In this document: piece by piece, positions 8,846 to 22,800 of the stretch
How the letters are laid out: every line of letters begins with the position of its first letter
How positions within the stretch are numbered: the stretch's first letter is position 1
NCBI RefSeq assembly: GCF_047675955.1
Contig: NW_027328070.1
Coordinates: 558,001 to 622,000 of the forward strand
Length of the DNA stretch: 64,000 nucleotides
DNA from: Chlorocebus sabaeus
Taxonomy: Eukaryota; Chordata; Mammalia; Primates; Cercopithecidae
Reading direction: 5' to 3'
Translations under genes and position numbers: made by a program
Notes under the pieces: model-generated
The model's input: only the letters and a program-made list of their open reading frames with translations
The model's database searches: none
What the model was told of the DNA's origin: nothing

Positions 8846-9017
8846 GAAGCATTCTGTGAAAATGCCGTGTCTTCTGTTAATACGTCTCACTGAGTTACAG
8901 CTTTCCTCTCAAGAAGCCTTTCGCTAAGACTGTTCTTGTGGGATTTGCAATGTGATATTTGGAAGCCCATAGAGGACTATGGTGAGAAAGGAAATATCCT
9001 CCGTTAAAAACTGGAAA
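8846..9017. repeat. Alpha-satellite monomer M29 (reference copy B1)
   Basis: 172 bp. Diagnostic bases are gaagcattctgtg, gccgtgtcttctg, aatacgtctcactgag, gcaatgtg and ggtgagaaagg. B2-B5 carry gtcgtctg, and C copies carry ttaacacgtc. Confidence 0.9.
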
Positions 9018-9189
9018 GAAGATTTGTGAGAAAATGCTTTGTGTTCTGTTAATTCATCTCACAGAGTTAGAGCTTTCCCCTCAAGAAGCCTTTCGCTAAG
9101 ACTGTTCTTGTGGAATTTGCAAAGTGATATTTGGAAGCCCATAGAGGTCTATGGTGAAAAAGGAAATATCCTCAGTTAAAAACTGGAAA
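9018..9189. repeat. Alpha-satellite monomer M30 (reference copy B1)
   Basis: 172 bp. Diagnostic bases are agatttgtgagaaaatgc, gttagagctttcc, aggtctatgg and cctcagtt. C copies have tttcgataagac in its middle. Confidence 0.9.
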
Positions 9190-9361
9190 GAAGCTTTCTG
9201 AGAAACTGCTTTGTGTTCAGTTAGTTCCTCTCACAGAGTTACAGCTTTCCCCTCAAGAAGGCTTTCGCTAAGACTGTTCATGTCGAATTTTCAAAGTGAT
9301 AATTGGAATCCCATAGAGGGCTATGGTGAAAAAGGAAATATCCTAAGGTAAAAACTGAAAA
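9190..9361. repeat. Alpha-satellite monomer M31 (B1/B2 boundary)
   Basis: 172 bp. Diagnostic bases are gttcagttagttcctctc, gaaggctttcgc, gttcatgtcgaattttc and gataattgg. The HOR anchor used for all copy boundaries (first base at 9262) lies inside it. Confidence 0.9.
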
Positions 9362-12300
9362 GTAGGTTTCTGAGAAAATGTTTTGTGTTCTGTTAATTCA
9401 TCTTACAGAGTTACAGCTTTACCCTCAAGAAGCCTTTCGCTAAGACTTTTCTTCTGGAATTTGCAAAGTGATATTTGGAAACCCTATAGCCCTATGGTGA
9501 AAATGGAAATATCCTAAGATAAAAAACGAAAAGAAGGTTTCTGAGAAACTTCTTTGAATTCTTTTAATTCATCTTACAGATTTACAGCTTTTATCTCCAG
9601 AATCCTTTCGCTAAGACTGTTCTTGTGGAATTTGCAAAATGTTTTTGGAAGCCCATAGAGGGCTATGCTGAAAAAGGAAATATCCTACGATAAAAACTGA
9701 AAAGAAGCTTTCTGAGAAACTGCTTTGTGTTCTGTTAATTCATCTCAGAGAGTTACAGCTTTCCCCTCAAGAAGTCTTTCACAAAGACTGTTCTTGTGTA
9801 ATTTGCAAAGTGATATTTGGAAGACCATAGAGGGCTATGTTGAAAAAGGAAATATAGTAAGATAAAATCCGAAAAGAAGCTTTCTGAGAAACTGCTTTGT
9901 GTTCTGTTAATTCATCTCAAAGTGTCACAGATTTCCCCTCATGAGGCCGTTCACTAAGACTGTTCTTCTGAAATTTGGAAAGTGATATTTAGAATCTCAT
10001 AGAGGGCAATGGTGAAAAAGGAAATATTTTCCGATACAAACTGTAAAGAAGCTTTCTGATAAACTGCTTTGTGTTCTGTTAGTTCATCTCACAGAGTTAC
10101 AGCTTTCCCTTCAAGAAGCAGTTCACTGAGACTATTCTTGCGAAATTTGCAAAGTGATATTAGAAAACTCCTAGAGGGCTATGGTGAAAAAGGAAATATC
10201 TTCCGTTAAAAACTGGAAAGAAGCTTTTTGAGAAACTGCCGTGTGTTCTGTTAAAGCATCTCACCGAGTTACAGCTTTCCCCTCAAGAAGGCTTTCGCTA
10301 AGACTGTTCTTGTGGGATTTGCAAAGTGATATTTGGAAGTCCCTAGAGGGCTATGGTGAAAAAGGAAATATCTTTCGTTAAAAACTGGAAAGAAGATATC
10401 TGAGAAACTGCTTTGTGTTCTGTTAATTCATCTCACAGAGTTACAGTTTTCCCCTCCAGAAGTCTTTCGCTTCCACTGTTCTTGTGGAATTTGCATAGTG
10501 ATATTTGGAATCCCATAGAGGGCTATGGTGAAAATGGAAATAACTTCAGTTAAAAAATGAAAAGAAGCTTTCCGAGAAACTGCTTTGTGTTCTGTTAATT
10601 CATCTCAAAGAGTTACAGCTTTCCCCTCAAGAAGCCTTCCGCTAAGACTGTTTTTGAGGAATTTCCAAAGTGATATGTGGAAGCCCATAGAGGGCTATGG
10701 TGAAAATGGAAATATCGTAAGATACTTACCGAAAAGAAGCTGTCTGAAAAACTGCTTTGTGTTCTGTTAGTTCATCTCACAGAGCTACAGCTTTTCCCTC
10801 AAGAAGCCGTTCACTAAGACTGTTTTGTGAAATTTGCAAAGTGATATTTGGAAGCCCATAGAGGGCTAAGGTGAAAAAGGAAATATCTTCCGTTAAAAAC
10901 TGGAAAGAACCATTCTGAGAAAATGCGGTGTGTTCTGTTAGTACATATCACCGAGCTACAGCTTTCCCCTCAGGAAGCCGTTCACTAAGACTGTTCTTGT
11001 GGAATTGCAAAGTGATATTTGGAGGCACATAGAGGGCAATGGTGAAAAAGGAAACATCCTAAGATAAAAACTGAAAAGAAGCTTTCTGAGAAACTGCTTT
11101 GTGTTCTGTTAATTCAACTCACAGTTACTCTTTTACCTCAGGAAGCCTTTCGCTAAGGCTGTTGTTGTGGAATTTACAAAGTGATATTTTGAAGCCCATA
11201 GAGGGCTATGGTGAAAAAGGAAATACCTTCAGTTAAAAACTGAAAAGAAGCTTTCTGAGAAACTGCTTTGTGTTCTGTTAATTCATCTCAAAGAGTTACT
11301 GCTTTTGCCTCAAGAATCCTTCCGCTAAGACTGTTTTCGTGGAATTTCCAAAGTGATATTTCGATACCCATAGTAGGCTATGGTGAAAATGGAAATATCC
11401 TAAGATAAAAACCGAAAAGAAGCTGTATGGAAAGCTGCTTTGTGTTTTGTTAGTTCACTCACAGAGTTACAGCTTTCCCCTCAAGGAGCCGTTAACTAAG
11501 ACTGTTTTGTGAAATTTGCAAAGTGATATTTGGAAGCCCATAGAGGGCTAAGGTGAAAAAGGAAATATCTTCCGCTAAAAACTGGAAAGACCCATTCTGA
11601 GAAAATGCGGTGTGTTCTGTTAGTACATATCACCGAGGTACAGCTTTCCTCTCAAGAAGCCTTTCGCTAAGACTGTTCTTGTGGGATTTCCAAAGTGATA
11701 TTTGGAAGCCCATAGAGGGCTATAGTGAAAAAGGAAATATCTTCAGTTAAATACTGGAAAGAAGCTTTCTGAAAGACTGCTTTGTGTTCTGTTAATTCAT
11801 CTCACAGAGTTACAGCTTCCCCCCTCAAGAAGCCTTTCGCTAAGACTGTTCTTGTGGAATTTGCAAAGTCATATTTGGAAGCCCATAGAGGACTATGGTG
11901 AAAAAGGAACTAACTTCCGTTAAAAACTGGAAAGAAGATTTGTGAGAAACTGCTTTGTGTTCTGTTAATTCAACTCACAGAGTTACAGATTTCCCCTTCA
12001 GAAGCCTTTCGCTAAGACTGTTCTTCTGGAATTTGCAAAGTGATATTTGGAAGCCCATGGAGGGCTACGGTGAAAAGGGAAATAACTTCCGTTAAAAACT
12101 GGAAAGAAGCTTTCTGAGAAACTGCCGTGTGTTCTGTTAATACATCTCACCGAGTTACAGCTTTCCCCTCAAGAAGCCTTTCTATAAGACTGTTCTTGTG
12201 GAATTTGCAAAGTGATACTTGGAAGCCCATAGGGGGCTATTTTTAAAATGGAAATATCCTAGGATAAAAACCGAAAGAAGCTGTCTGAGAAACTGCTTTG

Positions 12301-14577
12301 TGTTGTGTTAGTTCATCTCACAGTGTTACAGCTTTCCCCTCAAGAAGCCCTTCACTAAGACTGTTCTTATGAAATTTGCAAACTGATATTTGTAATCCCA
12401 TAGAGGACTTTGGTGAAAAAGGAAATATCTTTCGTTAAAAACTGGAAAGAAGATTTCTGAGAAACTGCTTTGTGTTCTGTTAATTCATCTCAGAGAGTTA
12501 CAGATTTCCCCTCAAGAGGCCGTTCACTAAGACTGTTCTTGTGGAATTTGCAAAGTGATATTTTGAAGCCCATAGTGGACTATGGTGAAAAAGGAAATAT
12601 CTTCCGCTAAAAACTGGAAAGAACCTTTCTGAGAAACTGCTTTGTGTTCCGTTAATTAATCTCACAGAGTTACAGCTTTCCTATCATGAAGCCGATCACT
12701 AAGGCTGTTCTTTTGGAATATGCAAAGTGATATTTGGAAGCCCATAGAGGGCTACGGTGAAAAAGGAAATATCCTAAGACAAAAACTGAAAAGAAGCTTT
12801 CTGAGAAACTGCTTTGTGTTCTGTTAATTCATCTCACAGAGTTACATTTCCCTCTAAAAGCCTTTCGCTAAGGCTGTTGTCGAATTTGCAAAGTGATATT
12901 TGGAAGCCCATAGAGGGCTATGGTGAAAAAGGAAATATCTTCAGTTAAAAACTGGAAAGAAGCTTTCTGAGAAACTGCCATGTGTTCTGATAATAGACCT
13001 CACCCAGTTACAGCTTTCCCTTCAAGAAGCCTTTCGCTAAGACTGTTGTTGTGGGATTTGCAAAATGATATTTGGAAGCCCATAGAGCGCTATGGTGAAA
13101 AAGGAAATATCTTCTGTTACAAAGCGGAAAGAAGCTTTCTGAGAAACTCCTTTTTCTTCTGTTAATTCACCTCAAAGAGTTACAGCTTTCCACTCAATAA
13201 TTCTTTCGCTAAGACTGTTCTTGTGGAATTTGCAAAGTGAGATTTGGAAGCCCATAGAGGTCTATGGTGAAAAAGGAAATATCGTAAGATAAAAACTGAA
13301 AAGAAGCTTTCTGAGAAATTGCTTTGTGTTCTGTTAATTCATCTCACATAGTTACAACATTTCCCTCTAAAAGCCTTTCGCTAAGACTGTTCTTGTGGAA
13401 TTTGCAAAGTGATATTTGGAAGCCCATACTGGGTTATGTTGAAAAAGGAAATATCTTCGGTTAAAAACTGAAAAGAAGCTTTTTGAGAAACTGCTTTGTG
13501 TTCTGTTAATTCATCTCACAGAGTTACAACTTTCCCCTCAGGAAGCCTTTTGCTAAGACTGTTCTTGTGAAACTTGCAAAGTGATATTTGGAAGCCCATA
13601 GAGGGCTACGGTGAAAAAGGAAATATCCTCCGTTAGAAACTGGAAAGAAGCTATCTGAGAAACTGCTTTGTGTTCTGTTAATTCATCTCACAGAGTTACA
13701 GTTTTCCCCTCCAGAAGTCTTTTGCTTCCACAGTTCTTGTGGAATTTGCATAGTGATATTTGTAATCCCATAGAGGGCTATGGTGAAAATGGAAATACCT
13801 TCAATTAAAAAATGAAAAGAAGCTTTCCGAGAAACTGCTTTGTGTTCTGTTAATTCATCTCAAAGAATTACAGCTTTCCCCTCAAGAAGCCTTCTGCTAA
13901 GACTGTTTTTGAGGAATTCCCAAAGTGATATGTGGAAGCCCATAGAGGGCTAGGGTGAAAATGGAAATATCCTAAGATACTTACCGAAGAGAAGCTGTCT
14001 GAAAAACTGCTTTGTGTTCTGTTAGTTCATCTCACAGAGCTACAGCTTTTCCCTCAAGAAGCCGTTCATTAAGACTGTTTTGTGAAATTTGGAAAGTGAT
14101 ATTTGGAAACCCATAGAGGACTATGGTGAAAAAGGAAATATCTTCCGTTAAAAACTGGAAAGAAGCATTCTGAGAAAATGCCGTGTCGTCTGTTAATACG
14201 TCTCACTGAGTTACAGCTTTCCTCTCAAGAAGCCTTTCGCTAAGACTGTTCTTGTGGGATTTGCAATGTGATATTTGGAAGCCCATAGAGGACTATGGTG
14301 AGAAAGGAAATATCCTCCGTTAAAAACTGGAAAGAAGATTTGTGAGAAAATGCTTTGTGTTCTGTTAATTCATCTCACAGAGTTAGAGCTTTCCCCTCAA
14401 GAAGCCTTTCGCTAAGACTGTTCTTGTGGAATTTGCAAAGTGATATTTGGAAGCCCATAGAGGTCTATGGTGAAAAAGGAAATATCCTCAGTTAAAAACT
14501 GGAAAGAAGCTTTCTGAGAAACTGCTTTGTGTTCAGTTAGTTCCTCTCACAGAGTTACAGCTTTCCCCTCAAGAAGG
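9262..14577. repeat. HOR copy B2, 31-monomer form
   Basis: This copy is 5316 bp. Compared with B3 it has a 1-bp loss in M18 near 12276 (accgaaagaag). It carries c at 11591 (agacccatt) and a at 12369 (ttcttatgaaa), both shared only with B4. It is the first copy with the derived M26 state ttttgctt and M29 state gtcgtctg that define B2-B5. A private change lies in M23 near 13155. Confidence 0.95.
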
Positions 14578-17500
14578 CTTTCGCTAAGACTGTTCATGTC
14601 GAATTTTCAAAGTGATAATTGGAATCCCATAGAGGGCTATGGTGAAAAAGGAAATATCCTAAGGTAAAAACTGAAAAGTAGGTTTCTGAGAAAATGTTTT
14701 GTGTTCTGTTAATTCATCTTACAGAGTTACAGCTTTACCCTCAAGAAGCCTTTCGCTAAGACTTTTCTTCTGGAATTTGCAAAGTGATATTTGGAAACCC
14801 TATAGCCCTATGGTGAAAATGGAAATATCCTAAGATAAAAAACGAAAAGAAGGTTTCTGAGAAACTTCTTTGAATTCTTTTAATTCATCTTACAGATTTA
14901 CAGCTTTTATCTCCAGAATCCTTTCGCTAAGACTGTTCTTGTGGAATTTGCAAAATGTTTTTGGAAGCCCATAGAGGGCTATGCTGAAAAAGGAAATATC
15001 CTACGATAAAAACTGAAAAGAAGCTTTCTGAGAAACTGCTTTGTGTTCTGTTAATTCATCTCAGAGAGTTACAGCTTTCCCCTCAAGAAGTCTTTCACAA
15101 AGACTGTTCTTGTGTAATTTGCAAAGTGATATTTGGAAGACCATAGAGGGCTATGTTGAAAAAGGAAATATAGTAAGATAAAATCCGAAAAGAAGCTTTC
15201 TGAGAAACTGCTTTGTGTTCTGTTAATTCATCTCAAAGTGTCACAGATTTCCCCTCATGAGGCCGTTCACTAAGACTGTTCTTCTGAAATTTGGAAAGTG
15301 ATATTTAGAATCTCATAGAGGGCAATGGTGAAAAAGGAAATATTTTCCGATACAAACTGTAAAGAAGCTTTCTGATAAACTGCTTTGTGTTCTGTTAGTT
15401 CATCTCACAGAGTTACAGCTTTCCCTTCAAGAAGCAGTTCACTGAGACTATTCTTGCGAAATTTGCAAAGTGATATTAGAAAACTCCTAGAGGGCTATGG
15501 TGAAAAAGGAAATATCTTCCGTTAAAAACTGGAAAGAAGCTTTTTGAGAAACTGCCGTGTGTTCTGTTAAAGCATCTCACCGAGTTACAGCTTTCCCCTC
15601 AAGAAGGCTTTCGCTAAGACTGTTCTTGTGGGATTTGCAAAGTGATATTTGGAAGTCCCTAGAGGGCTATGGTGAAAAAGGAAATATCTTTCGTTAAAAA
15701 CTGGAAAGAAGATATCTGAGAAACTGCTTTGTGTTCTGTTAATTCATCTCACAGAGTTACAGTTTTCCCCTCCAGAAGTCTTTCGCTTCCACTGTTCTTG
15801 TGGAATTTGCATAGTGATATTTGGAATCCCATAGAGGGCTATGGTGAAAATGGAAATAACTTCAGTTAAAAAATGAAAAGAAGCTTTCCGAGAAACTGCT
15901 TTGTGTTCTGTTAATTCATCTCAAAGAGTTACAGCTTTCCCCTCAAGAAGCCTTCCGCTAAGACTGTTTTTGAGGAATTTCCAAAGTGATATGTGGAAGC
16001 CCATAGAGGGCTATGGTGAAAATGGAAATATCGTAAGATACTTACCGAAAAGAAGCTGTCTGAAAAACTGCTTTGTGTTCTGTTAGTTCATCTCACAGAG
16101 CTACAGCTTTTCCCTCAAGAAGCCGTTCACTAAGACTGTTTTGTGAAATTTGCAAAGTGATATTTGGAAGCCCATAGAGGGCTAAGGTGAAAAAGGAAAT
16201 ATCTTCCGTTAAAAACTGGAAAGAACCATTCTGAGAAAATGCGGTGTGTTCTGTTAGTACATATCACCGAGCTACAGCTTTCCCCTCAGGAAGCCGTTCA
16301 CTAAGACTGTTCTTGTGGAATTGCAAAGTGATATTTGGAGGCACATAGAGGGCAATGGTGAAAAAGGAAACATCCTAAGATAAAAACTGAAAAGAAGCTT
16401 TCTGAGAAACTGCTTTGTGTTCTGTTAATTCAACTCACAGTTACTCTTTTACCTCAGGAAGCCTTTCGCTAAGGCTGTTGTTGTGGAATTTACAAAGTGA
16501 TATTTTGAAGCCCATAGAGGGCTATGGTGAAAAAGGAAATACCTTCAGTTAAAAACTGAAAAGAAGCTTTCTGAGAAACTGCTTTGTGTTCTGTTAATTC
16601 ATCTCAAAGAGTTACTGCTTTTGCCTCAAGAATCCTTCCGCTAAGACTGTTTTCGTGGAATTTCCAAAGTGATATTTCGATACCCATAGTAGGCTATGGT
16701 GAAAATGGAAATATCCTAAGATAAAAACCGAAAAGAAGCTGTATGGAAAGCTGCTTTGTGTTTTGTTAGTTCACTCACAGAGTTACAGCTTTCCCCTCAA
16801 GGAGCCGTTAACTAAGACTGTTTTGTGAAATTTGCAAAGTGATATTTGGAAGCCCATAGAGGGCTAAGGTGAAAAAGGAAATATCTTCCGCTAAAAACTG
16901 GAAAGAACCATTCTGAGAAAATGCGGTGTGTTCTGTTAGTACATATCACCGAGGTACAGCTTTCCTCTCAAGAAGCCTTTCGCTAAGACTGTTCTTGTGG
17001 GATTTCCAAAGTGATATTTGGAAGCCCATAGAGGGCTATAGTGAAAAAGGAAATATCTTCAGTTAAATACTGGAAAGAAGCTTTCTGAAAGACTGCTTTG
17101 TGTTCTGTTAATTCATCTCACAGAGTTACAGCTTCCCCCCTCAAGAAGCCTTTCGCTAAGACTGTTCTTGTGGAATTTGCAAAGTCATATTTGGAAGCCC
17201 ATAGAGGACTATGGTGAAAAAGGAACTAACTTCCGTTAAAAACTGGAAAGAAGATTTGTGAGAAACTGCTTTGTGTTCTGTTAATTCAACTCACAGAGTT
17301 ACAGATTTCCCCTTCAGAAGCCTTTCGCTAAGACTGTTCTTCTGGAATTTGCAAAGTGATATTTGGAAGCCCATGGAGGGCTACGGTGAAAAGGGAAATA
17401 ACTTCCGTTAAAAACTGGAAAGAAGCTTTCTGAGAAACTGCCGTGTGTTCTGTTAATACATCTCACCGAGTTACAGCTTTCCCCTCAAGAAGCCTTTCTA

Positions 17501-19894
17501 TAAGACTGTTCTTGTGGAATTTGCAAAGTGATACTTGGAAGCCCATAGGGGGCTATTTTTAAAATGGAAATATCCTAGGATAAAAACCGAAAAGAAGCTG
17601 TCTGAGAAACTGCTTTGTGTTGTGTTAGTTCATCTCACAGTGTTACAGCTTTCCCCTCAAGAAGCCCTTCACTAAGACTGTTCTTGTGAAATTTGCAAAC
17701 TGATATTTGTAATCCCATAGAGGACTTTGGTGAAAAAGGAAATATCTTTCGTTAAAAACTGGAAAGAAGATTTCTGAGAAACTGCTTTGTGTTCTGTTAA
17801 TTCATCTCAGAGAGTTACAGATTTCCCCTCAAGAGGCCGTTCACTAAGACTGTTCTTGTGGAATTTGCAAAGTGATATTTTGAAGCCCATAGTGGACTAT
17901 GGTGAAAAAGGAAATATCTTCCGCTAAAAACTGGAAAGAACCTTTCTGAGAAACTGCTTTGTGTTCCGTTAATTAATCTCACAGAGTTACAGCTTTCCTA
18001 TCATGAAGCCGATCACTAAGGCTGTTCTTTTGGAATATGCAAAGTGATATTTGGAAGCCCATAGAGGGCTACGGTGAAAAAGGAAATATCCTAAGACAAA
18101 AACTGAAAAGAAGCTTTCTGAGAAACTGCTTTGTGTTCTGTTAATTCATCTCACAGAGTTACATTTCCCTCTAAAAGCCTTTCGCTAAGGCTGTTGTCGA
18201 ATTTGCAAAGTGATATTTGGAAGCCCATAGAGGGCTATGGTGAAAAAGGAAATATCTTCAGTTAAAAACTGGAAAGAAGCTTTCTGAGAAACTGCCATGT
18301 GTTCTGATAATAGACCTCACCCAGTTACAGCTTTCCCTTCAAGAAGCCTTTCGCTAAGACTGTTGTTGTGGGATTTGCAAAATGATATTTGGAAGCCCAT
18401 AGAGCGCTATGGTGAAAAAGGAAATATCTTCTGTTACAAAGCGGAAAGAAGCTTTCTGAGAAACTCCTTTTTGTTCTGTTAATTCACCTCAAAGAGTTAC
18501 AGCTTTCCACTCAATAATTCTTTCGCTAAGACTGTTCTTGTGGAATTTGCAAAGTGAGATTTGGAAGCCCATAGAGGTCTATGGTGAAAAAGGAAATATC
18601 GTAAGATAAAAACTGAAAAGAAGCTTTCTGAGAAATTGCTTTGTGTTCTGTTAATTCATCTCACATAGTTACAACATTTCCCTCTAAAAGCCTTTCGCTA
18701 AGACTGTTCTTGTGGAATTTGCAAAGTGATATTTGGAAGCCCATACTGGGTTATGTTGAAAAAGGAAATATCTTCGGTTAAAAACTGAAAAGAAGCTTTT
18801 TGAGAAACTGCTTTGTGTTCTGTTAATTCATCTCACAGAGTTACAACTTTCCCCTCAGGAAGCCTTTTGCTAAGACTGTTCTTGTGAAACTTGCAAAGTG
18901 ATATTTGGAAGCCCATAGAGGGCTACGGTGAAAAAGGAAATATCCTCCGTTAGAAACTGGAAAGAAGCTATCTGAGAAACTGCTTTGTGTTCTGTTAATT
19001 CATCTCACAGAGTTACAGTTTTCCCCTCCAGAAGTCTTTTGCTTCCACAGTTCTTGTGGAATTTGCATAGTGATATTTGTAATCCCATAGAGGGCTATGG
19101 TGAAAATGGAAATACCTTCAATTAAAAAATGAAAAGAAGCTTTCCGAGAAACTGCTTTGTGTTCTGTTAATTCATCTCAAAGAATTACAGCTTTCCCCTC
19201 AAGAAGCCTTCTGCTAAGACTGTTTTTGAGGAATTCCCAAAGTGATATGTGGAAGCCCATAGAGGGCTAGGGTGAAAATGGAAATATCCTAAGATACTTA
19301 CCGAAGAGAAGCTGTCTGAAAAACTGCTTTGTGTTCTGTTAGTTCATCTCACAGAGCTACAGCTTTTCCCTCAAGAAGCCGTTCATTAAGACTGTTTTGT
19401 GAAATTTGGAAAGTGATATTTGGAAACCCATAGAGGACTATGGTGAAAAAGGAAATATCTTCCGTTAAAAACTGGAAAGAAGCATTCTGAGAAAATGCCG
19501 TGTCGTCTGTTAATACGTCTCACTGAGTTACAGCTTTCCTCTCAAGAAGCCTTTCGCTAAGACTGTTCTTGTGGGATTTGCAATGTGATATTTGGAAGCC
19601 CATAGAGGACTATGGTGAGAAAGGAAATATCCTCCGTTAAAAACTGGAAAGAAGATTTGTGAGAAAATGCTTTGTGTTCTGTTAATTCATCTCACAGAGT
19701 TAGAGCTTTCCCCTCAAGAAGCCTTTCGCTAAGACTGTTCTTGTGGAATTTGCAAAGTGATATTTGGAAGCCCATAGAGGTCTATGGTGAAAAAGGAAAT
19801 ATCCTCAGTTAAAAACTGGAAAGAAGCTTTCTGAGAAACTGCTTTGTGTTCAGTTAGTTCCTCTCACAGAGTTACAGCTTTCCCCTCAAGAAGG
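14578..19894. repeat. HOR copy B3, 31-monomer form
   Basis: This copy is 5317 bp, the modal full length, with no private indel noticed. It carries the B2-B5 core states at M26 and M29 but lacks the two substitutions shared by B2 and B4. It is the best single copy to use as a consensus for the 31-mer. Confidence 0.95.
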
Positions 19895-22800
19895 CTTTCG
19901 CTAAGACTGTTCATGTCGAATTTTCAAAGTGATAATTGGAATCCCATAGAGGGCTATGGTGAAAAAGGAAATATCCTAAGGTAAAAACTGAAAAGTAGGT
20001 TTCTGAGAAAATGTTTTGTGTTCTGTTAATTCATCTTACAGAGTTACAGCTTTACCCTCAAGAAGCCTTTCGCTAAGACTTTTCTTCTGGAATTTGCAAA
20101 GTGATATTTGGAAACCCTATAGCCCTATGGTGAAAATGGAAATATCCTAAGATAAAAAACGAAAAGAAGGTTTCTGAGAAACTTCTTTGAATTCTTTTAA
20201 TTCATCTTACAGATTTACAGCTTTTATCTCCAGAATCCTTTCGCTAAGACTGTTCTTGTGGAATTTGCAAAATGTTTTTGGAAGCCCATAGAGGGCTATG
20301 CTGAAAAAGGAAATATCCTACGATAAAAACTGAAAAGAAGCTTTCTGAGAAACTGCTTTGTGTTCTGTTAATTCATCTCAGAGAGTTACAGCTTTCCCCT
20401 CAAGAAGTCTTTCACAAAGACTGTTCTTGTGTAATTTGCAAAGTGATATTTGGAAGACCATAGAGGGCTATGTTGAAAAAGGAAATATAGTAAGATAAAA
20501 TCCGAAAAGAAGCTTTCTGAGAAACTGCTTTGTGTTCTGTTAATTCATCTCAAAGTGTCACAGATTTCCCCTCATGAGGCCGTTCACTAAGACTGTTCTT
20601 CTGAAATTTGGAAAGTGATATTTAGAATCTCATAGAGGGCAATGGTGAAAAAGGAAATATTTTCCGATACAAACTGTAAAGAAGCTTTCTGATAAACTGC
20701 TTTGTGTTCTGTTAGTTCATCTCACAGAGTTACAGCTTTCCCTTCAAGAAGCAGTTCACTGAGACTATTCTTGCGAAATTTGCAAAGTGATATTAGAAAA
20801 CTCCTAGAGGGCTATGGTGAAAAAGGAAATATCTTCCGTTAAAAACTGGAAAGAAGCTTTTTGAGAAACTGCCGTGTGTTCTGTTAAAGCATCTCACCGA
20901 GTTACAGCTTTCCCCTCAAGAAGGCTTTCGCTAAGACTGTTCTTGTGGGATTTGCAAAGTGATATTTGGAAGTCCCTAGAGGGCTATGGTGAAAAAGGAA
21001 ATATCTTTCGTTAAAAACTGGAAAGAAGATATCTGAGAAACTGCTTTGTGTTCTGTTAATTCATCTCACAGAGTTACAGTTTTCCCCTCCAGAAGTCTTT
21101 CGCTTCCACTGTTCTTGTGGAATTTGCATAGTGATATTTGGAATCCCATAGAGGGCTATGGTGAAAATGGAAATAACTTCAGTTAAAAAATGAAAAGAAG
21201 CTTTCCGAGAAACTGCTTTGTGTTCTGTTAATTCATCTCAAAGAGTTACAGCTTTCCCCTCAAGAAGCCTTCCGCTAAGACTGTTTTTGAGGAATTTCCA
21301 AAGTGATATGTGGAAGCCCATAGAGGGCTATGGTGAAAATGGAAATATCGTAAGATACTTACCGAAAAGAAGCTGTCTGAAAAACTGCTTTGTGTTCTGT
21401 TAGTTCATCTCACAGAGCTACAGCTTTTCCCTCAAGAAGCCGTTCACTAAGACTGTTTTGTGAAATTTGCAAAGTGATATTTGGAAGCCCATAGAGGGCT
21501 AAGGTGAAAAAGGAAATATCTTCCGTTAAAAACTGGAAAGAACCATTCTGAGAAAATGCGGTGTGTTCTGTTAGTACATATCACCGAGCTACAGCTTTCC
21601 CCTCAGGAAGCCGTTCACTAAGACTGTTCTTGTGGAATTGCAAAGTGATATTTGGAGGCACATAGAGGGCAATGGTGAAAAAGGAAACATCCTAAGATAA
21701 AAACTGAAAAGAAGCTTTCTGAGAAACTGCTTTGTGTTCTGTTAATTCAACTCACAGTTACTCTTTTACCTCAGGAAGCCTTTCGCTAAGGCTGTTGTTG
21801 TGGAATTTACAAAGTGATATTTTGAAGCCCATAGAGGGCTATGGTGAAAAAGGAAATACCTTCAGTTAAAAACTGAAAAGAAGCTTTCTGAGAAACTGCT
21901 TTGTGTTCTGTTAATTCATCTCAAAGAGTTACTGCTTTTGCCTCAAGAATCCTTCCGCTAAGACTGTTTTCGTGGAATTTCCAAAGTGATATTTCGATAC
22001 CCATAGTAGGCTATGGTGAAAATGGAAATATCCTAAGATAAAAACCGAAAAGAAGCTGTATGGAAAGCTGCTTTGTGTTTTGTTAGTTCACTCACAGAGT
22101 TACAGCTTTCCCCTCAAGGAGCCGTTAACTAAGACTGTTTTGTGAAATTTGCAAAGTGATATTTGGAAGCCCATAGAGGGCTAAGGTGAAAAAGGAAATA
22201 TCTTCCGCTAAAAACTGGAAAGACCCATTCTGAGAAAATGCGGTGTGTTCTGTTAGTACATATCACCGAGGTACAGCTTTCCTCTCAAGAAGCCTTTCGC
22301 TAAGACTGTTCTTGTGGGATTTCCAAAGTGATATTTGGAAGCCCATAGAGGGCTATAGTGAAAAAGGAAATATCTTCAGTTAAATACTGGAAAGAAGCTT
22401 TCTGAAAGACTGCTTTGTGTTCTGTTAATTCATCTCACAGAGTTACAGCTTCCCCCCTCAAGAAGCCTTTCGCTAAGACTGTTCTTGTGGAGTTTGCAAA
22501 GTCATATTTGGAAGCCCATAGAGGACTATGGTGAAAAAGGAACTAACTTCCGTTAAAAACTGGAAAGAAGATTTGTGAGAAACTGCTTTGTGTTCTGTTA
22601 ATTCAACTCACAGAGTTACAGATTTCCCCTTCAGAAGCCTTTCGCTAAGACTGTTCTTCTGGAATTTGCAAAGTGATATTTGGAAGCCCATGGAGGGCTA
22701 CGGTGAAAAGGGAAATAACTTCCGTTAAAAACTGGAAAGAAGCTTTCTGAGAAACTGCCGTGTGTTCTGTTAATACATCTCACCGAGTTACAGCTTTCCC

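Larger units (their letters stand above)
3947..9261. repeat. HOR copy B1, 31-monomer form (reference copy for M1-M31)
   Basis: This copy is 5315 bp between successive anchors. It contains all 31 monomer types; the individual monomers are listed separately. Private features are a 2-bp loss in M24 near 8022 (gttatcatctc for gttaattcatctc) and gaagctgatc for gaagccgatc in M20 near 7378. It keeps the same M26 (tttcgctt) and M29 (gtcttctg) states as copies A and B6, unlike B2-B5. EcoRI sites fall at 4241 (M2) and 8598 (M27). Confidence 0.95.
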